Positions 43,179 to 52,772 of a stretch of DNA of 64,000 nt are shown here, one piece after another; position 1 is the stretch's first letter, and each line of letters starts with the position of its first letter. The stretch is taken from NCBI RefSeq assembly GCF_001556865.1, contig NZ_LSJY01000214.1:37457-101456 (forward strand). The letters are read 5' to 3'. The stretch comes from Sphingobium sp. CCH11-B1 (GTDB lineage: Bacteria > Pseudomonadota > Alphaproteobacteria > Sphingomonadales > Sphingomonadaceae). The notes beneath the pieces are model-generated. The model worked only from the letters and a program-made list of their open reading frames with translations, did no database searches and was not told the origin of the DNA. Position numbers and translations under genes: made by a program.

Positions 43179-44563
43179 CCCAGTTCCTCCTTCGCCTGCG
43201 CGATCCGGGCGCGTACCTGCTCGGGCGCGGTGCCGCCATGGCTCTTGCGGCTGGCGACGGACGCGTCGACCGTCAGGACGGCATAGACCCGATCGTCGAT
43301 CCGCGCGTCAATGGCCGTCAACGTCTCCAGCGGCAACCGGTCGAGCGGAACGCCGGCCGCCTCGGCCGCCGCAACGGCGCGGCCGGTGATGTGGTGCGCC
43401 TCGCGGAAGGGAATGCCGCCTTCCCGCACCAGCCAGTCGGCAAGGTCCGTGGCGGTGGCAAAGCCGCTTTCGGCGAGACCGCGCATCCGGTCGGTGCGGA
43501 ACGTCACCGTTTCAACCATGCCGGTCATCGCAGCGATCGACAGGCCGAGCAGGTCATGTGCCTCGAACACCGGCGGCTTGTCGTCCTGCATGTCCTTGGA
43601 ATAGGCGAGCGGCAGGCCCTTCATCGTGACGCAAAGCGCGTTCATGCATCCCATGATCCGCCCGGCATGGCCGCGCACCAACTCGGCGGCGTCGGGATTG
43701 CGCTTCTGCGGCATGATCGAGCTGCCGGTCGAATAGGCGTCGGGCAGCTTGACGAAACCGAAGGGCTGGCTCGCCCAGATGATGAATTCCTCGGCCAGCC
43801 GGGACAGGTGCAGCGAAGCCTGCGTCGCCGACATCAGATAATCGAGCGCGAAGTCGCGGTCGCTCACGCTGTCGAGGCTATTGTCGGTGGGCTTGGCGAA
43901 GCCCAGCGCTGCCGCTGTCATATGCCGGTCGGTCGCAAATCCGGTGCCCGCAAGCGCCGCCGCGCCAAGCGGGCATTCATTGAGACGGGCGCGGGCATCG
44001 GCGAAGCGGCTGCGGTCGCGACGGATCATCTCATAATAGGCCATCAGGTGATGGCCGAGCGTTACCGGCTGTGCTGATTGCAGATGGGTGAAGCCCGGCA
44101 TCACGGCATCGGCATGCTTCTCCGCCCGCATCACCAGCGCGCGCTGGAGGCCGAGAAGTCCTGCCTCCACCTCGTCGATGGCGTCGCGCACCCACAGGCG
44201 GAAGTCGGTCGCAACCTGATCGTTCCGGCTGCGCGCTGTGTGCAGGCGACCGGCCGCCGGACCGATCAATTCGGCCAGGCGCGATTCGGTGACCATATGG
44301 ATATCTTCCAGGTCCAGGTTCACAGGCACGCCATGCGCCTCATACTCCCCGGCGATCTGCTCCAGCCCCGTGCCGATCGCATCGGCGTCGGCCTGGCTGA
44401 CGATACCCTGCTTGGCCAGCATTGCGACATGGGCGAGGGAACCGGCGATGTCCTGCTTCCACAATCGCTTGTCGAACGGGATGGAGGCATTTATCTCGCG
44501 CATGATCGATGCCGGGCCGGCCGCGAACCGGCCGCCCCACATGCTGTTGGAGCCTGCTTCCAT
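43175..44563 (-). CDS. argH: Argininosuccinate lyase
   Basis: ArgH splits argininosuccinate into arginine and fumarate. The protein of about 462 residues shows [10 protein letters not shown] at the N terminus, [13 protein letters not shown], and the fumarase-superfamily signature [15 protein letters not shown]. The ATG at 44563 is used (44542 is an alternative directly at MWGG). The start codon lies in the same CATG as the start of the divergent thioredoxin lipoprotein gene. With the lipoprotein and lysA it forms an amino-acid synthesis run. Confidence 0.97.
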   Translation of the reverse strand: MEAGSNSMWGGRFAAGPASIMREINASIPFDKRLWKQDIAGSLAHVAMLAKQGIVSQADADAIGTGLEQIAGEYEAHGVPVNLDLEDIHMVTESRLAELIGPAAGRLHTARSRNDQVATDFRLWVRDAIDEVEAGLLGLQRALVMRAEKHADAVMPGFTHLQSAQPVTLGHHLMAYYEMIRRDRSRFADARARLNECPLGAAALAGTGFATDRHMTAAALGFAKPTDNSLDSVSDRDFALDYLMSATQASLHLSRLAEEFIIWASQPFGFVKLPDAYSTGSSIMPQKRNPDAAELVRGHAGRIMGCMNALCVTMKGLPLAYSKDMQDDKPPVFEAHDLLGLSIAAMTGMVETVTFRTDRMRGLAESGFATATDLADWLVREGGIPFREAHHITGRAVAAAEAAGVPLDRLPLETLTAIDARIDDRVYAVLTVDASVASRKSHGGTAPEQVRARIAQAKEELG

Positions 44564-45179
44564 GCTATCGTCTTCCCGCGCGCTAATGATATTGCTCCTG
44601 CCTGCCGTTCTGGCGGCTTGCGATAGGCAATCGCAGCCCAAGGAGCAAGCCAATGCGAGCGCCAGCGGCGAGGTGGCAGCAACGCCGGGCGAGGCTGCAA
44701 GCGGGGCCAAAACGCCGGAAGCGTTCAGCTACAAGCTCGACAGAAGCAAGGCCGGGACACCGGCACCTGCTTTCGCCTTCCTCGACCCCGATGGTGGCGA
44801 GAAGACGCTGGCCGATTTCGCCGGCCGGCCCGTGCTCGTCAACCTCTGGGCAACATGGTGCACGCCCTGCGTCGCTGAAATGCCGACGCTCGACCGGGTC
44901 GCGGCGGCGCATGGCGCGAAAGGACTGGCCGTTCTCACCATCTCGCAGGACACGCAGGGTCTGAATGCTGCAAAAACCTTCTTCGCGAAGCAGAAGCTGC
45001 CGCATCTCAAGGCCTATGCCGATCCCGAGAATCAGTTCGGCTTCGCCTATGCAACAGGATCGCTGCCTACCAGCGTCCTGTACGACGCCCAAGGCAAGGA
45101 AATGGTTCGCGTGATCGGGGCGATGGACTGGGAAGGCAAAGAGGCCAACGCCCTGATAGAAGCGGCGCTGCAATCCTGA
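44562..45179 (+). CDS. TlpA-like thioredoxin-fold lipoprotein
   Basis: The 205-residue protein starts [20 protein letters not shown], a lipoprotein signal with LAAC. After a low-complexity linker comes a TlpA/ResA-type redox domain with the active site [13 protein letters not shown] and the cis-Pro region SLPTSVLY. It probably reduces disulfides of periplasmic proteins, for example in cytochrome maturation. The GGAG nine bases upstream favours 44562; an ATG at 44586 also exists. It is divergent from argH with no spacer. Confidence 0.88.
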   Translation: MLSSSRALMILLLPAVLAACDRQSQPKEQANASASGEVAATPGEAASGAKTPEAFSYKLDRSKAGTPAPAFAFLDPDGGEKTLADFAGRPVLVNLWATWCTPCVAEMPTLDRVAAAHGAKGLAVLTISQDTQGLNAAKTFFAKQKLPHLKAYADPENQFGFAYATGSLPTSVLYDAQGKEMVRVIGAMDWEGKEANALIEAALQS

Positions 45180-45369
45180 CCCTTCGCAGACGCACAACTT
45201 GCAAAATATCTGACTTGCTGCGAAAACCGGGTGCTTGCCGCCGCGCAAGCTTGGAAATGCTTCAGAAACATTAGGCGACATCGCAAATTTTGTGCACCGC
45301 AGTAGCGGTTCTGCGCCATGTGTTCGTTCCCTCTTCTGTCATCAAACGATCGCAGAACAGGGGGCATGA

Positions 45370-48021
45370 ATGACACGCTTATCTACACTCAAACTATCAC
45401 TGATCCTGGCTTCGTCCTGGTCCGCCTGCGCCATGGCGCAGGAAACGCCGCAAGAACCGCAGGCTGACGAAGGCGCGGCCATCATCGTAACCGGAACGCG
45501 CGCCGTAGGGGTCGAAGCCGCCGAGTCCGCAGCGCCCATCCAGGTCATTGGCGAGGAAGCGCTGAGCCGGGTGGGTCAACCCAACCTCAACCAGGCGCTG
45601 ACCCAGCTGACGCCGTCTTTCCAGGCGCAGACCCAGGGCACCGACATGGCGAGCTTTTCTCTCAGCGCGCGTCTGCGCGGCCTTTCGCCAAACCACACCC
45701 TCGTGATGGTCAACGGCAAGCGCCGTCACGGCAACTCCATTCTTCAGGTCATCAACGGCGCGTTCGGTGGCTCCGCCGCTCCCAGCATCGACCTCATCCC
45801 GCCAGACATGGTCAAGCGGATCGAAATCCTTCAGGACGGCGCAGCGGCCCAATATGGGTCCGACGCGATCGCCGGGGTCATCAACATCATCCTGAAGGAC
45901 GAGCGCGAAGGCGGGGCCGTGCGCCTCAACGCCGGGCAATATTATGACGGCGAAGGCACGACCTACAGCGCCAGCGGCAATTTCGGCATGCCTCTTGGCG
46001 AAGATGGTTTCCTCGACATCTCGCTGTTCCACCGCAGAAACGAAGTCACCACCATCGGCGACGGCCAGATGTCGGTGAAGAACTATAACGGCACGACCGT
46101 CACCAACGTTTCCGCAGCGTTCAAGCCGTTTCTGGACGCATGTAATTCCGTCAATTGTACCGCCAACGTCAATGGCGGCCAGCCCGCGTCCAAATTGACG
46201 CTCGGCTTCTACAATATGGGCTATGATTTCGGCGGCGTCGAATTCTACTCCTTCGGCGACATCTCCTATCGCCATGGCGACGCCTTGCAGGGCTACCGCC
46301 ATCCTACCCGCCTTTGCCGCACGTTCAGCGCAGCGCAAAACAAATGGGTCGCGACCACGACTGACCCAACCAACTGTTTCGGCACGTCGCGTGAGACCGG
46401 CCTGATTCCCCATATCGAGGTGAAGCAGAATGAATTTTCCTTCACCGGCGGCCTAAAAGGCGAGCTTGGCGACGGGTGGAATTTCGACATGGCCGCCAGC
46501 TATTCGGAGGATGTGGCCAAGGTCTATACGACCCATTCGGTCAATGCGTCGCTGTTCGTCGATACCGGCCAGTCGCCCAGCGACTTCTATGACGGCAAGT
46601 TCCAGTTCAACCAATATGTCGGCACGCTGGACATTCGAAAGGAATTCGATGTCGGCTTCGACGACCCGCTGACCCTTGCCTTTGGCGCTGAATATCGCCG
46701 GGAAAGCTATGAAATCGGCCAGGGCGACCCGCTTTCGCTCTACATTGAAGGTGGCCAGTCCTTCCCCGGCTACGCCGCGAGCGACGCTGGCACGACGCGG
46801 CGCAATGCCAAGGCCATCTATGTCGATGTCGCCTTCAATCCCGTCCCGGCCTGGACGGTCGATCTTGCGGGCCGATATGAGGACTATAGCGACTTCGGCG
46901 ACACGCAGATCGGCAAGATCACCACGCGTTACGATTTCTCCGACGCCTTCGCCCTGCGCGCCACCGCCAGCACCGGCTTCCGCGCGCCGTCGCTCCAGGA
47001 ATCGGGCTATTCGTCGACCAATGTCGGGCCGACATCCGCCACGCTGCAACTCGCTCCCAGCTCGCCCGGTTCAGCGAGCGCCGGCTTCGGCGCGCTCGGC
47101 CCGGAAAAGTCGGTCAACCTCTCCGCCGGCATCGTGTTCCGCCCTGTGCCCAAACTGGCGATCACGCTGGATGGCTATTATATCAAGATCAAGGACCGCA
47201 TCGTGTCGTCGGGCACCATCACCGGCCAGCGCTTCAACTCGCTGACGACGCCGCCCACGCGTGTCCTGACGCCGCTCATCAATGGCCTTACGCCTTATGA
47301 TCTGGTCCGCGCGGCGATCGCGGCGAGCGGCAAGGCGCTCGACCCGACGGTGCTCAGCAATGGCGCGCTTGGCATCCAGACCTTCACCAACGGCATCGAT
47401 ACGGTGACGAAGGGTCTGGAACTGGCAGCGCGCTATCCGATTCAGCTCGACTTCGGCAAGCTGGATCTGTCCATCGGCGCCAACTACAACGTCACCAAGG
47501 TCACGAAGAACAAGCTGGGCACCCTGTTCAGCCCGACGTCCGAACAGACGATCGAGGCGGCCAGCCCCAAGTTCAAGGGCAACTTCAACGCGACCTTCAC
47601 CAGCGGCCGGTTCGGTGCCAATGCCCGCGTCAACTATTACAGCAGCGTGTTCCAATATTCGCAGCCCAACGCCGCCTGCTCTGCCGGCTGTCAAGGCCCC
47701 GGAACCGGGCTGACCGCACCGATCCTGCTGTCGAACGGCCAATATTATTACAATGCCGAAGTGAAGCCAGCGGCGATCGTCGATCTCGAACTCGATTATG
47801 ACATCACCGATTTCGCCAATATCGCGATCGGCGCGAACAACCTGTTCGACAAGAAGCCGGAAATTCCGCCGCTGGTCGCCAATTACAATGCGGCAACCTG
47901 GCCGACCAACGGATCATCGCCCTACATCAACAATTCGGGCACGATCAACGCGCCATATGGCCATGGCGCCTATGGCACCAACGGCGGCTATTATTACGCC
48001 CGCGCCACGATAAAGTTCTGA
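45370..48021 (+). CDS. TonB-dependent outer-membrane receptor
   Basis: The 883-residue protein has a signal peptide ending AMAQ, then a TonB-box-like stretch GAAIIVTGTRAV. The plug includes LSPNHTLVMVNGKRRHGN and YGSDAIAGVINIILKDE, and the protein ends in a barrel with RATIKF. Many strands carry Tyr/Asn repeats typical of sphingomonad receptors. The substrate (siderophore, sugar or peptide) cannot be read from the sequence. A GGGGG lies just before the ATG, and a terminator follows. About 190 bases of non-coding sequence precede it without a clear Fur box. Confidence 0.92.
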   Translation: MTRLSTLKLSLILASSWSACAMAQETPQEPQADEGAAIIVTGTRAVGVEAAESAAPIQVIGEEALSRVGQPNLNQALTQLTPSFQAQTQGTDMASFSLSARLRGLSPNHTLVMVNGKRRHGNSILQVINGAFGGSAAPSIDLIPPDMVKRIEILQDGAAAQYGSDAIAGVINIILKDEREGGAVRLNAGQYYDGEGTTYSASGNFGMPLGEDGFLDISLFHRRNEVTTIGDGQMSVKNYNGTTVTNVSAAFKPFLDACNSVNCTANVNGGQPASKLTLGFYNMGYDFGGVEFYSFGDISYRHGDALQGYRHPTRLCRTFSAAQNKWVATTTDPTNCFGTSRETGLIPHIEVKQNEFSFTGGLKGELGDGWNFDMAASYSEDVAKVYTTHSVNASLFVDTGQSPSDFYDGKFQFNQYVGTLDIRKEFDVGFDDPLTLAFGAEYRRESYEIGQGDPLSLYIEGGQSFPGYAASDAGTTRRNAKAIYVDVAFNPVPAWTVDLAGRYEDYSDFGDTQIGKITTRYDFSDAFALRATASTGFRAPSLQESGYSSTNVGPTSATLQLAPSSPGSASAGFGALGPEKSVNLSAGIVFRPVPKLAITLDGYYIKIKDRIVSSGTITGQRFNSLTTPPTRVLTPLINGLTPYDLVRAAIAASGKALDPTVLSNGALGIQTFTNGIDTVTKGLELAARYPIQLDFGKLDLSIGANYNVTKVTKNKLGTLFSPTSEQTIEAASPKFKGNFNATFTSGRFGANARVNYYSSVFQYSQPNAACSAGCQGPGTGLTAPILLSNGQYYYNAEVKPAAIVDLELDYDITDFANIAIGANNLFDKKPEIPPLVANYNAATWPTNGSSPYINNSGTINAPYGHGAYGTNGGYYYARATIKF

Positions 48022-48032
48022 CAATCGGCACA

Positions 48033-48068
48033 GGAAGGGGCCGGCCCTGACGGGTTCGGCCCTTTTCC
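48033..48068 (+). terminator. Rho-independent terminator after the TonB-dependent receptor
   Basis: GGAAGGGGCCG and CGGCCCTTTTCC pair with one bulge around a 13-base loop, and the descending arm contains TTTT. It lies 12 bases after the stop codon. The remaining ~200 bases to the RidA gene hold no evident gene. Confidence 0.75.
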
Positions 48069-48271
48069 TTGGAGAGCGACGCCATGACATCAGCCCGGAG
48101 CCCGAGCAGATGAACGCTGATGTAGCGCGCTCCCGTCATTACCAGCGCGGCTGGGTCGGTTCGGGCAAGGGTGCAGCGCGGGCGCATGATTGACCTACCC
48201 GACGACCCGGTGGCATGCCCGATCGGCTGATCGCCGCCCTGTCGCGCGCCTGATTTCTGTGGGAGACACCT

Positions 48272-48703
48272 ATGAAACGCCTGATCGCCCTCGCCCTGTT
48301 GCTGGCCGCCGGGCCGCTTGCGGCGCAGCCCGCTCCCGCCCCGCAGGCGATGCCGGCGAAGCCGCCCTTCTCCCCGGCGGTCAGAGTGGGCGACATCCTT
48401 TATATGTCTGGCCAGATCGGGCAGGTGCCCGCCGGCATGGACAGGCATAAGGAGGGGTTCGACGCAGCGGTGCGCAACGCGATGGATTCGATCGGCCGGA
48501 TATTGAAGGACAATGGCCTGGGCTTCGAGCATGTCGTCAAATGCACGGTGATGCTGAACGACATGGCGGATTGGCCGCGTTTCAATGTCGCCTACGTTCC
48601 TTATTTCGAGGGCAAGCGCCTGCCCGCCCGCAGCGCCTTCGGCACGACCGGGCTGGCGCTCGGCGCACCGCTGGAGGTGGAATGCATCGCCGCGTTCAAA
48701 TAA
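48272..48703 (+). CDS. RidA-family protein with signal peptide (exported)
   Basis: RidA proteins hydrolyse reactive enamines and imines. The 143-residue protein carries an N-terminal signal peptide (LIALALLLAAGPLAAQ), so it is probably periplasmic, unlike the usual cytosolic RidA. The core is intact: ILYMSGQIGQVPAGM, CTVMLNDMADW and the catalytic-Arg segment PARSAFGTTGLALGAPLEVE. GGGAG lies 8 bases before the ATG. It converges on the Trm112 gene with 3 bases between them. Confidence 0.9.
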   Translation: MKRLIALALLLAAGPLAAQPAPAPQAMPAKPPFSPAVRVGDILYMSGQIGQVPAGMDRHKEGFDAAVRNAMDSIGRILKDNGLGFEHVVKCTVMLNDMADWPRFNVAYVPYFEGKRLPARSAFGTTGLALGAPLEVECIAAFK

Positions 48704-48706
48704 GGC

Positions 48707-48886
48707 TCATAGCGCGCTCGCCTCGCGCGTGATCAGCACCGGCACGCCGTCCCGTACCGGAAAGGCGAGGCCCGCCGCGTCGGAGACCAGTGCCATCCGC
48801 TCTCCGTCCCAGCGCAGCGGCGTGCGGGTGAGCGGACAGACCAGCTTTTCGAGCAGCCAGGAATCAATGGGCGGCGCGGCGCTCAT
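48707..48886 (-). CDS. Trm112-family small protein
   Basis: The 59-residue protein begins MSAAPPIDSWLLEKLVCP and continues with LTRTPLRW and AFPVRDGVPVLI, the bacterial Trm112 (YcaR-like) pattern; only one of the usual zinc cysteines is kept. Eukaryotic Trm112 activates methyltransferases, while the bacterial role is unclear. Its ATG overlaps the stop of the LON-domain gene (ATGA). It is too short to be found by a length cut-off. Confidence 0.88.
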   Translation of the reverse strand: MSAAPPIDSWLLEKLVCPLTRTPLRWDGERMALVSDAAGLAFPVRDGVPVLITREASAL

Positions 48887-49497
48887 TGCATGGTCGCACC
48901 GCCGTCGCGCTCTATCCGGCCGACGATCTGCATCAGCTGGATGATGCGGTCCGCCCGCTCCGACAGCGTGTCGGCTTCCAGCAGCGTCTGCTTGGCGGCA
49001 GGATCGAAGGGCGCGATCTGCGCGATGCCGTTGACCAGCGCCAGGTCGTCAAGGCGCGACACAGCCGTCCAGTCGACCACATAGCCGAGCGATTCGGCGA
49101 AGCGGCGCGATTCCTGTTCAAGCGCGGCGCGCTCAACGGCGGCGAGGATATCATCGTCCTGCGGCGCCTGCTCGACGTCCGCCTCGATCTGGCGGAACTG
49201 GGTCGAAACCGGCAGCTCCCGCACGACCCGGAAGCGGGCGAGCCCGGTCAGGATGATGTTGAACCGTCCGTCCTCCAGCGCTTCGATATGGCTGACATGG
49301 CCAAGGCACCCCATGTCGAACAGGCGCGGCACGGCCCCGGCCCCGCGCGGCTGGATCATGCCGATCCGGCGGTCGCGCGCCATCGCGTCATGGATGAGCG
49401 CCCGGTATCGCGGCTCGAAGATGTGCAACGGCAATTCCATGCCCGGCAGCAGCAGCGCGCCGGACAAAGGAAAGATCGAGACGCGCGCCAGCGGCAT
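48883..49497 (-). CDS. LON peptidase substrate-binding domain protein
   Basis: The 204-residue protein contains only the N-terminal LON domain: VSIFPLSGALLLPGMELPLH-type region (in part, FPLSGALLLPGMELPLHIFE), then FNIILTGLARFRVV and helical C terminus. It has no ATPase or protease domain, so it is a stand-alone adaptor or substrate-binding protein. The ATG at 49497 is 5 bases after the thioredoxin-TPR stop. The order thioredoxin-TPR, LON-N, Trm112 is widespread in alphaproteobacteria. Confidence 0.92.
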   Translation of the reverse strand: MPLARVSIFPLSGALLLPGMELPLHIFEPRYRALIHDAMARDRRIGMIQPRGAGAVPRLFDMGCLGHVSHIEALEDGRFNIILTGLARFRVVRELPVSTQFRQIEADVEQAPQDDDILAAVERAALEQESRRFAESLGYVVDWTAVSRLDDLALVNGIAQIAPFDPAAKQTLLEADTLSERADRIIQLMQIVGRIERDGGATMQ

Positions 49498-49502
49498 CGC
49501 AG

Positions 49503-50414
49503 TTACGAAAAGAGGATTTGCGACAGCTTGCGACGCTGCCCGGCGACCCACGGGTCTTCCAGCCCGACAGCCTCGAAAATCTTCAGGAGCTGCGCCTTGG
49601 CCGCGCCGTCATTCCAGGCGCGGTCACGCCGGACGATCTCCAGCAGCGCATCGGCCGCCCCGTCGCGATCGCCATTGGCCATCAGGCCGCCCGCCAGTTC
49701 AAAGCGCGCGTCATGATTCTCGGGATCGGCGGCAAGCTTTGCCTCGATGCCCGACAGGTCCGCCACGGGCTTTGCATCGCGGGCAAGCGCGATGGCGGCG
49801 CGCGCCTGATCGATCGAAGCATGTTTCGCCGCGTCCTCCGGCAGCGCGGCGAGGACCGCTTCCGCTTCGTCCAGCTGGCCAAGCACAACCAGAGCGCGCG
49901 CCTGCCCGGCAAACACTTCGGGATTGTCGGGGTCCATCTCGGCAATCTGCGAGAATATGGACAGCGCCCGCTCCGCTTCGCCCCCGTTCAGCAATTCCTC
50001 GCCCATGGCGATCAGCGGGGCGACCTCCTCCGCCAGCGCCTTTTCATCCGATTGGATGGGAAGCTGGGACAGGATCTGGTCGAGATATTGCTTCAGTTGC
50101 GCTTCGGTGCGCGCCTGGCTGAGGTCCGCGACGGGCTGGCCCTGGAAGACGGCATAGACGGTCGGGATGGACTGGACCCGAAACTGGCTGGCGATGAAGC
50201 CGTTTTCGTCCACATTTACCTTGACCAGCTTGACGCCCTTGGACGCATATTCCGCGCAGACCTTCTCGATCACGGGCGCAAGCTGCTTGCAGGGACCGCA
50301 CCATTCAGCCCAGAAGTCGACGATCACCAGACTGGTACGCGACGGGTCCACCACGTCGCGGCGAAACGCCTCCACCGCCGCCTTTTCGGTGTCGCTCAGT
50401 CCAAGGGTCGCCAC
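49503..50414 (-). CDS. Thioredoxin-TPR protein, CnoX/YbbN-like chaperedoxin
   Basis: The 303-residue protein joins an N-terminal thioredoxin domain (FWAEWCGPCKQLAPV at about 34-48, cis-Pro in VQSIPTVYAV) to C-terminal tetratricopeptide-like repeats (LLNGGEAERALSIFSQIAE and so on). CnoX holds unfolded proteins under oxidative stress and passes them to GroEL. This member keeps both active-site cysteines, so it may also reduce disulfides. The start is a GTG. The gene heads the LON-N/Trm112 run. Confidence 0.9.
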   Translation of the reverse strand: MATLGLSDTEKAAVEAFRRDVVDPSRTSLVIVDFWAEWCGPCKQLAPVIEKVCAEYASKGVKLVKVNVDENGFIASQFRVQSIPTVYAVFQGQPVADLSQARTEAQLKQYLDQILSQLPIQSDEKALAEEVAPLIAMGEELLNGGEAERALSIFSQIAEMDPDNPEVFAGQARALVVLGQLDEAEAVLAALPEDAAKHASIDQARAAIALARDAKPVADLSGIEAKLAADPENHDARFELAGGLMANGDRDGAADALLEIVRRDRAWNDGAAKAQLLKIFEAVGLEDPWVAGQRRKLSQILFS

Positions 50415-50520
50415 GCTTCAATCTCCTGCCGTTCATGCGGGTTCGCCCGCCCATAGACCGCAATATGGGGCGCGTCACCCCATGGGCGCAAGGGAAGGGT
50501 CCGGCGCATCGCCTTCGCCA

Positions 50521-50958
50521 TCAGAGGAAATATTTGAGCCGCACATCCTGTTCCACGGCCGAGCCCGCAACGGAGAAGCTCGCCGCCTTGAAGCTGGGCG
50601 CGCCGAACCGCAGGACCGGGTTTCGCGAAAAGCCCACGCCTTCGCGCGGGATGCCGGCGAAGGTGTCGAGCCGGCCGTTGCCATTTTCATCATGGATGAT
50701 GGCAATGGCATATTTTCCGGGAGTGAGAGACCCCAACCCAATGTCTCCTGCCTTGGCCGGCACGGAAAAATAGCGCCGGTCAGGATCGCCGCGACAGTCG
50801 GGAAAATGATCGGGCCGGCGGGTGACGCAGACCAGCACCTTGCCGCGTTCCGACCGAAGGCCGAGTAGGTCCATGCTGAGCGGTTGCGGCAGATCGATGG
50901 GGGCAGCCCCGGTCAACGCCATCATCGCCGCGACCAGCGCCGCCCTGCCCGCCTTCAT
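50521..50958 (-). CDS. Exported DUF2141 protein (second copy)
   Basis: The 145-residue protein has a signal peptide (LVAAMMALTGAAP) and the DUF2141 core KYAIAIIHDENGNGRLD, then GVGFSRNPVL and APSFKAASF. The arrangement equals the paralogue at 12306-12800. Its start overlaps the stop of the sterol-desaturase-family gene by 4 bases, so the two are co-translated. The recurrent link with lipid enzymes suggests a role in lipid handling outside the inner membrane, which is inference. Confidence 0.85.
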   Translation of the reverse strand: MKAGRAALVAAMMALTGAAPIDLPQPLSMDLLGLRSERGKVLVCVTRRPDHFPDCRGDPDRRYFSVPAKAGDIGLGSLTPGKYAIAIIHDENGNGRLDTFAGIPREGVGFSRNPVLRFGAPSFKAASFSVAGSAVEQDVRLKYFL

Positions 50959-51689
50959 GCCTTCACCCCGTCAAAGTCGCCCAGTCCCCGGTCAGTGCCG
51001 CACAAACGGTCCCACAGCCGGAAATATAGACCGTAATTGCAGCGATACTGGTCATGATGCCGTTGATGGTGGCTGGCCGTGATGAGCCAGCCGCCGATCG
51101 GCCCGCGCACCAGCCAGCGCGGGAACATTTCCCAGCCCATATGATTGCTGACGCCCATGACCGTCATGATCGTCAATACCAGCCCGAGCGCGCCGACATG
51201 GATGGGGATGAGGAAGACGAGCGCCGGGATGACGAGCGCGCCGGTCAGCGCCTCCCACGGATGGAAGCTCATCGCTGCCCAGGCGGTCGGCGGGCGGCTG
51301 GCATGGTGAACGGCGTGGGCGATGCGAAACAGGCGGGGCCCGTGCATCCAGCGATGCGTCCAGTAGAACCATGTGTCATGCACAAAGAGATAGAGCAGCA
51401 CGGAGACGGGCAGCCACCAGAGCGGACAGTCACCGATATGCGTGTAGATGCGGGTCCATCCCCGCGCCTGCCAGCCCCAGGCCACCACGCCCGCGGGAAT
51501 GCCGTAGATGAGCGCCGACAGCAGCGACCAGGCGACCTCTCGCCCCATCTGCCGCTCAAGACCGCGATAGAGGCCCGGCTGGCGCAGATGGGTTGCCAGC
51601 GCAAAGCCCCCGCTGGCGAGCAGGTAGCGCGCGCCGACGATGACGCTCATCGCCAGGGCAGACAGGAGGATGGCGGCAACCATAGTCAT
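50955..51689 (-). CDS. Sterol desaturase / fatty acid hydroxylase family membrane protein
   Basis: The 244-residue integral-membrane di-iron enzyme shows the clustered histidines HDTWFYWTHRWMH, HAVHHAS and ASHHQRHHDQY of the FA-hydroxylase superfamily. Members hydroxylate or desaturate sterols, carotenoids, fatty acids or sphingoid bases. The substrate is not determined here; carotenoid or sphingolipid hydroxylation are candidates in a sphingomonad. It is the upstream gene of the DUF2141 pair. Confidence 0.88.
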   Translation of the reverse strand: MTMVAAILLSALAMSVIVGARYLLASGGFALATHLRQPGLYRGLERQMGREVAWSLLSALIYGIPAGVVAWGWQARGWTRIYTHIGDCPLWWLPVSVLLYLFVHDTWFYWTHRWMHGPRLFRIAHAVHHASRPPTAWAAMSFHPWEALTGALVIPALVFLIPIHVGALGLVLTIMTVMGVSNHMGWEMFPRWLVRGPIGGWLITASHHQRHHDQYRCNYGLYFRLWDRLCGTDRGLGDFDGVKA

Positions 51690-51720
51690 TCTATAACCCG
51701 GCCTACACGGCGCGTCACCC

Positions 51721-52611
51721 TCAAGTGCGCGGCCGGGCCTGCCGATAGCTGCCGAGTTGACGAACCCATTTGGTGTGAAATTCCAGTTCGGCTAGCGCAC
51801 GATCGACGGCCGGATCACCCGGCATCCCCTCGATATCGCAAAAGAATTCCGTTGCGGCGAAGCTTGCACCACGCTGATAGCTTTCCAGCTTGGTCATATT
51901 GACGCCATTGGTCGCGAAGCCGCCCATCGCCTTGTAGAGAGCGGCCGGAATATTCTTCACCTCGAACAGGAACGTAGTCATGACCGGGCCGACATTCGGC
52001 TGCGGCACCTTGGGCTCGCGCGCCAACACCAGGAAGCGCGTCATATTGTCGTCGCTGTCCTCTATATTCTCCGCGACGAGACGCAGCCCGTACAGTTCGG
52101 CGGCGAGATAGGGTGCGATCGCCCCCTCGCCCGCGGTGCGGGTTTCGGCGACCAGCGCAGCCGCGCCCGCCGTGTCGGCATAGGCGACCGGCTGGATGCC
52201 GCGCTGGCGAAGATAATGGCGGCACTGGCCCAGCGCCTGCGGATGGCTGATGGCGCTCTTAACGGGCGTGGTGTCAGGCGCCATCAGGCAATGGCGGATG
52301 CGCAGGAAATATTCGTCGACGATCGCCAGGCCCGATTCGGGCAGCAGGAAATGCATGTCCGCGACCCGGCCGTGGAGGCTGTTTTCGATCGGAATGATGG
52401 CGCGCGCCGCCTGGCCCGTGCGCACCGCGTCTATCGCATCTTCGAACGCGAAGCAGGGCAACGGCACGCAATCGGGCGCATAGCCGAGCGCGGCCAGATG
52501 CGAATTGGCGCCGGGCGCGCCCTGATAGGCCACGGCGCGCGAAGGATCGGCGGCGGCCTTTGCAGCGAGATCCGCGACGATGGCGCGGGCAGGAGCGGGA
52601 TAATTTTCCAT
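51721..52611 (-). CDS. pheA: Prephenate dehydratase
   Basis: PheA makes phenylpyruvate for phenylalanine synthesis. The 296-residue monofunctional enzyme has AVAYQGAPGANSHLAAL, PIENSLHGRV and NMTRFLVLARE in the catalytic domain and the regulatory ACT domain with NMTKLESYQRGASFA-type ESRP-like site. No chorismate mutase domain is fused. It is divergent from the cytochrome c gene, an arrangement also found in rhizobia (cycM-pheA). Confidence 0.96.
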   Translation of the reverse strand: MENYPAPARAIVADLAAKAAADPSRAVAYQGAPGANSHLAALGYAPDCVPLPCFAFEDAIDAVRTGQAARAIIPIENSLHGRVADMHFLLPESGLAIVDEYFLRIRHCLMAPDTTPVKSAISHPQALGQCRHYLRQRGIQPVAYADTAGAAALVAETRTAGEGAIAPYLAAELYGLRLVAENIEDSDDNMTRFLVLAREPKVPQPNVGPVMTTFLFEVKNIPAALYKAMGGFATNGVNMTKLESYQRGASFAATEFFCDIEGMPGDPAVDRALAELEFHTKWVRQLGSYRQARPRT

Positions 52612-52772
52612 GGGCGCCGGTGCGCTTAGGGTTTCCGCCGGGTCAGCGCAAGCAAGGCTGAACGCAAAGGGCGCAACGCGGCTTGCGCGCTCGCGTGTCC
52701 GCCATTATGGCAACCGGCAAGAGGGGGCGCGACTGACAGCCGCCGACGAAAAGGTAAGGGAAGTCAATCGAG

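Noticed and set aside
42212..44077. A 621-codon open frame antisense to lysA and argH
   Set aside because: High GC produces long antisense frames; lysA, the lipoprotein and argH on the other strand have full family motifs, and the antisense product is His/Arg/Gln-rich without any recognisable domain.
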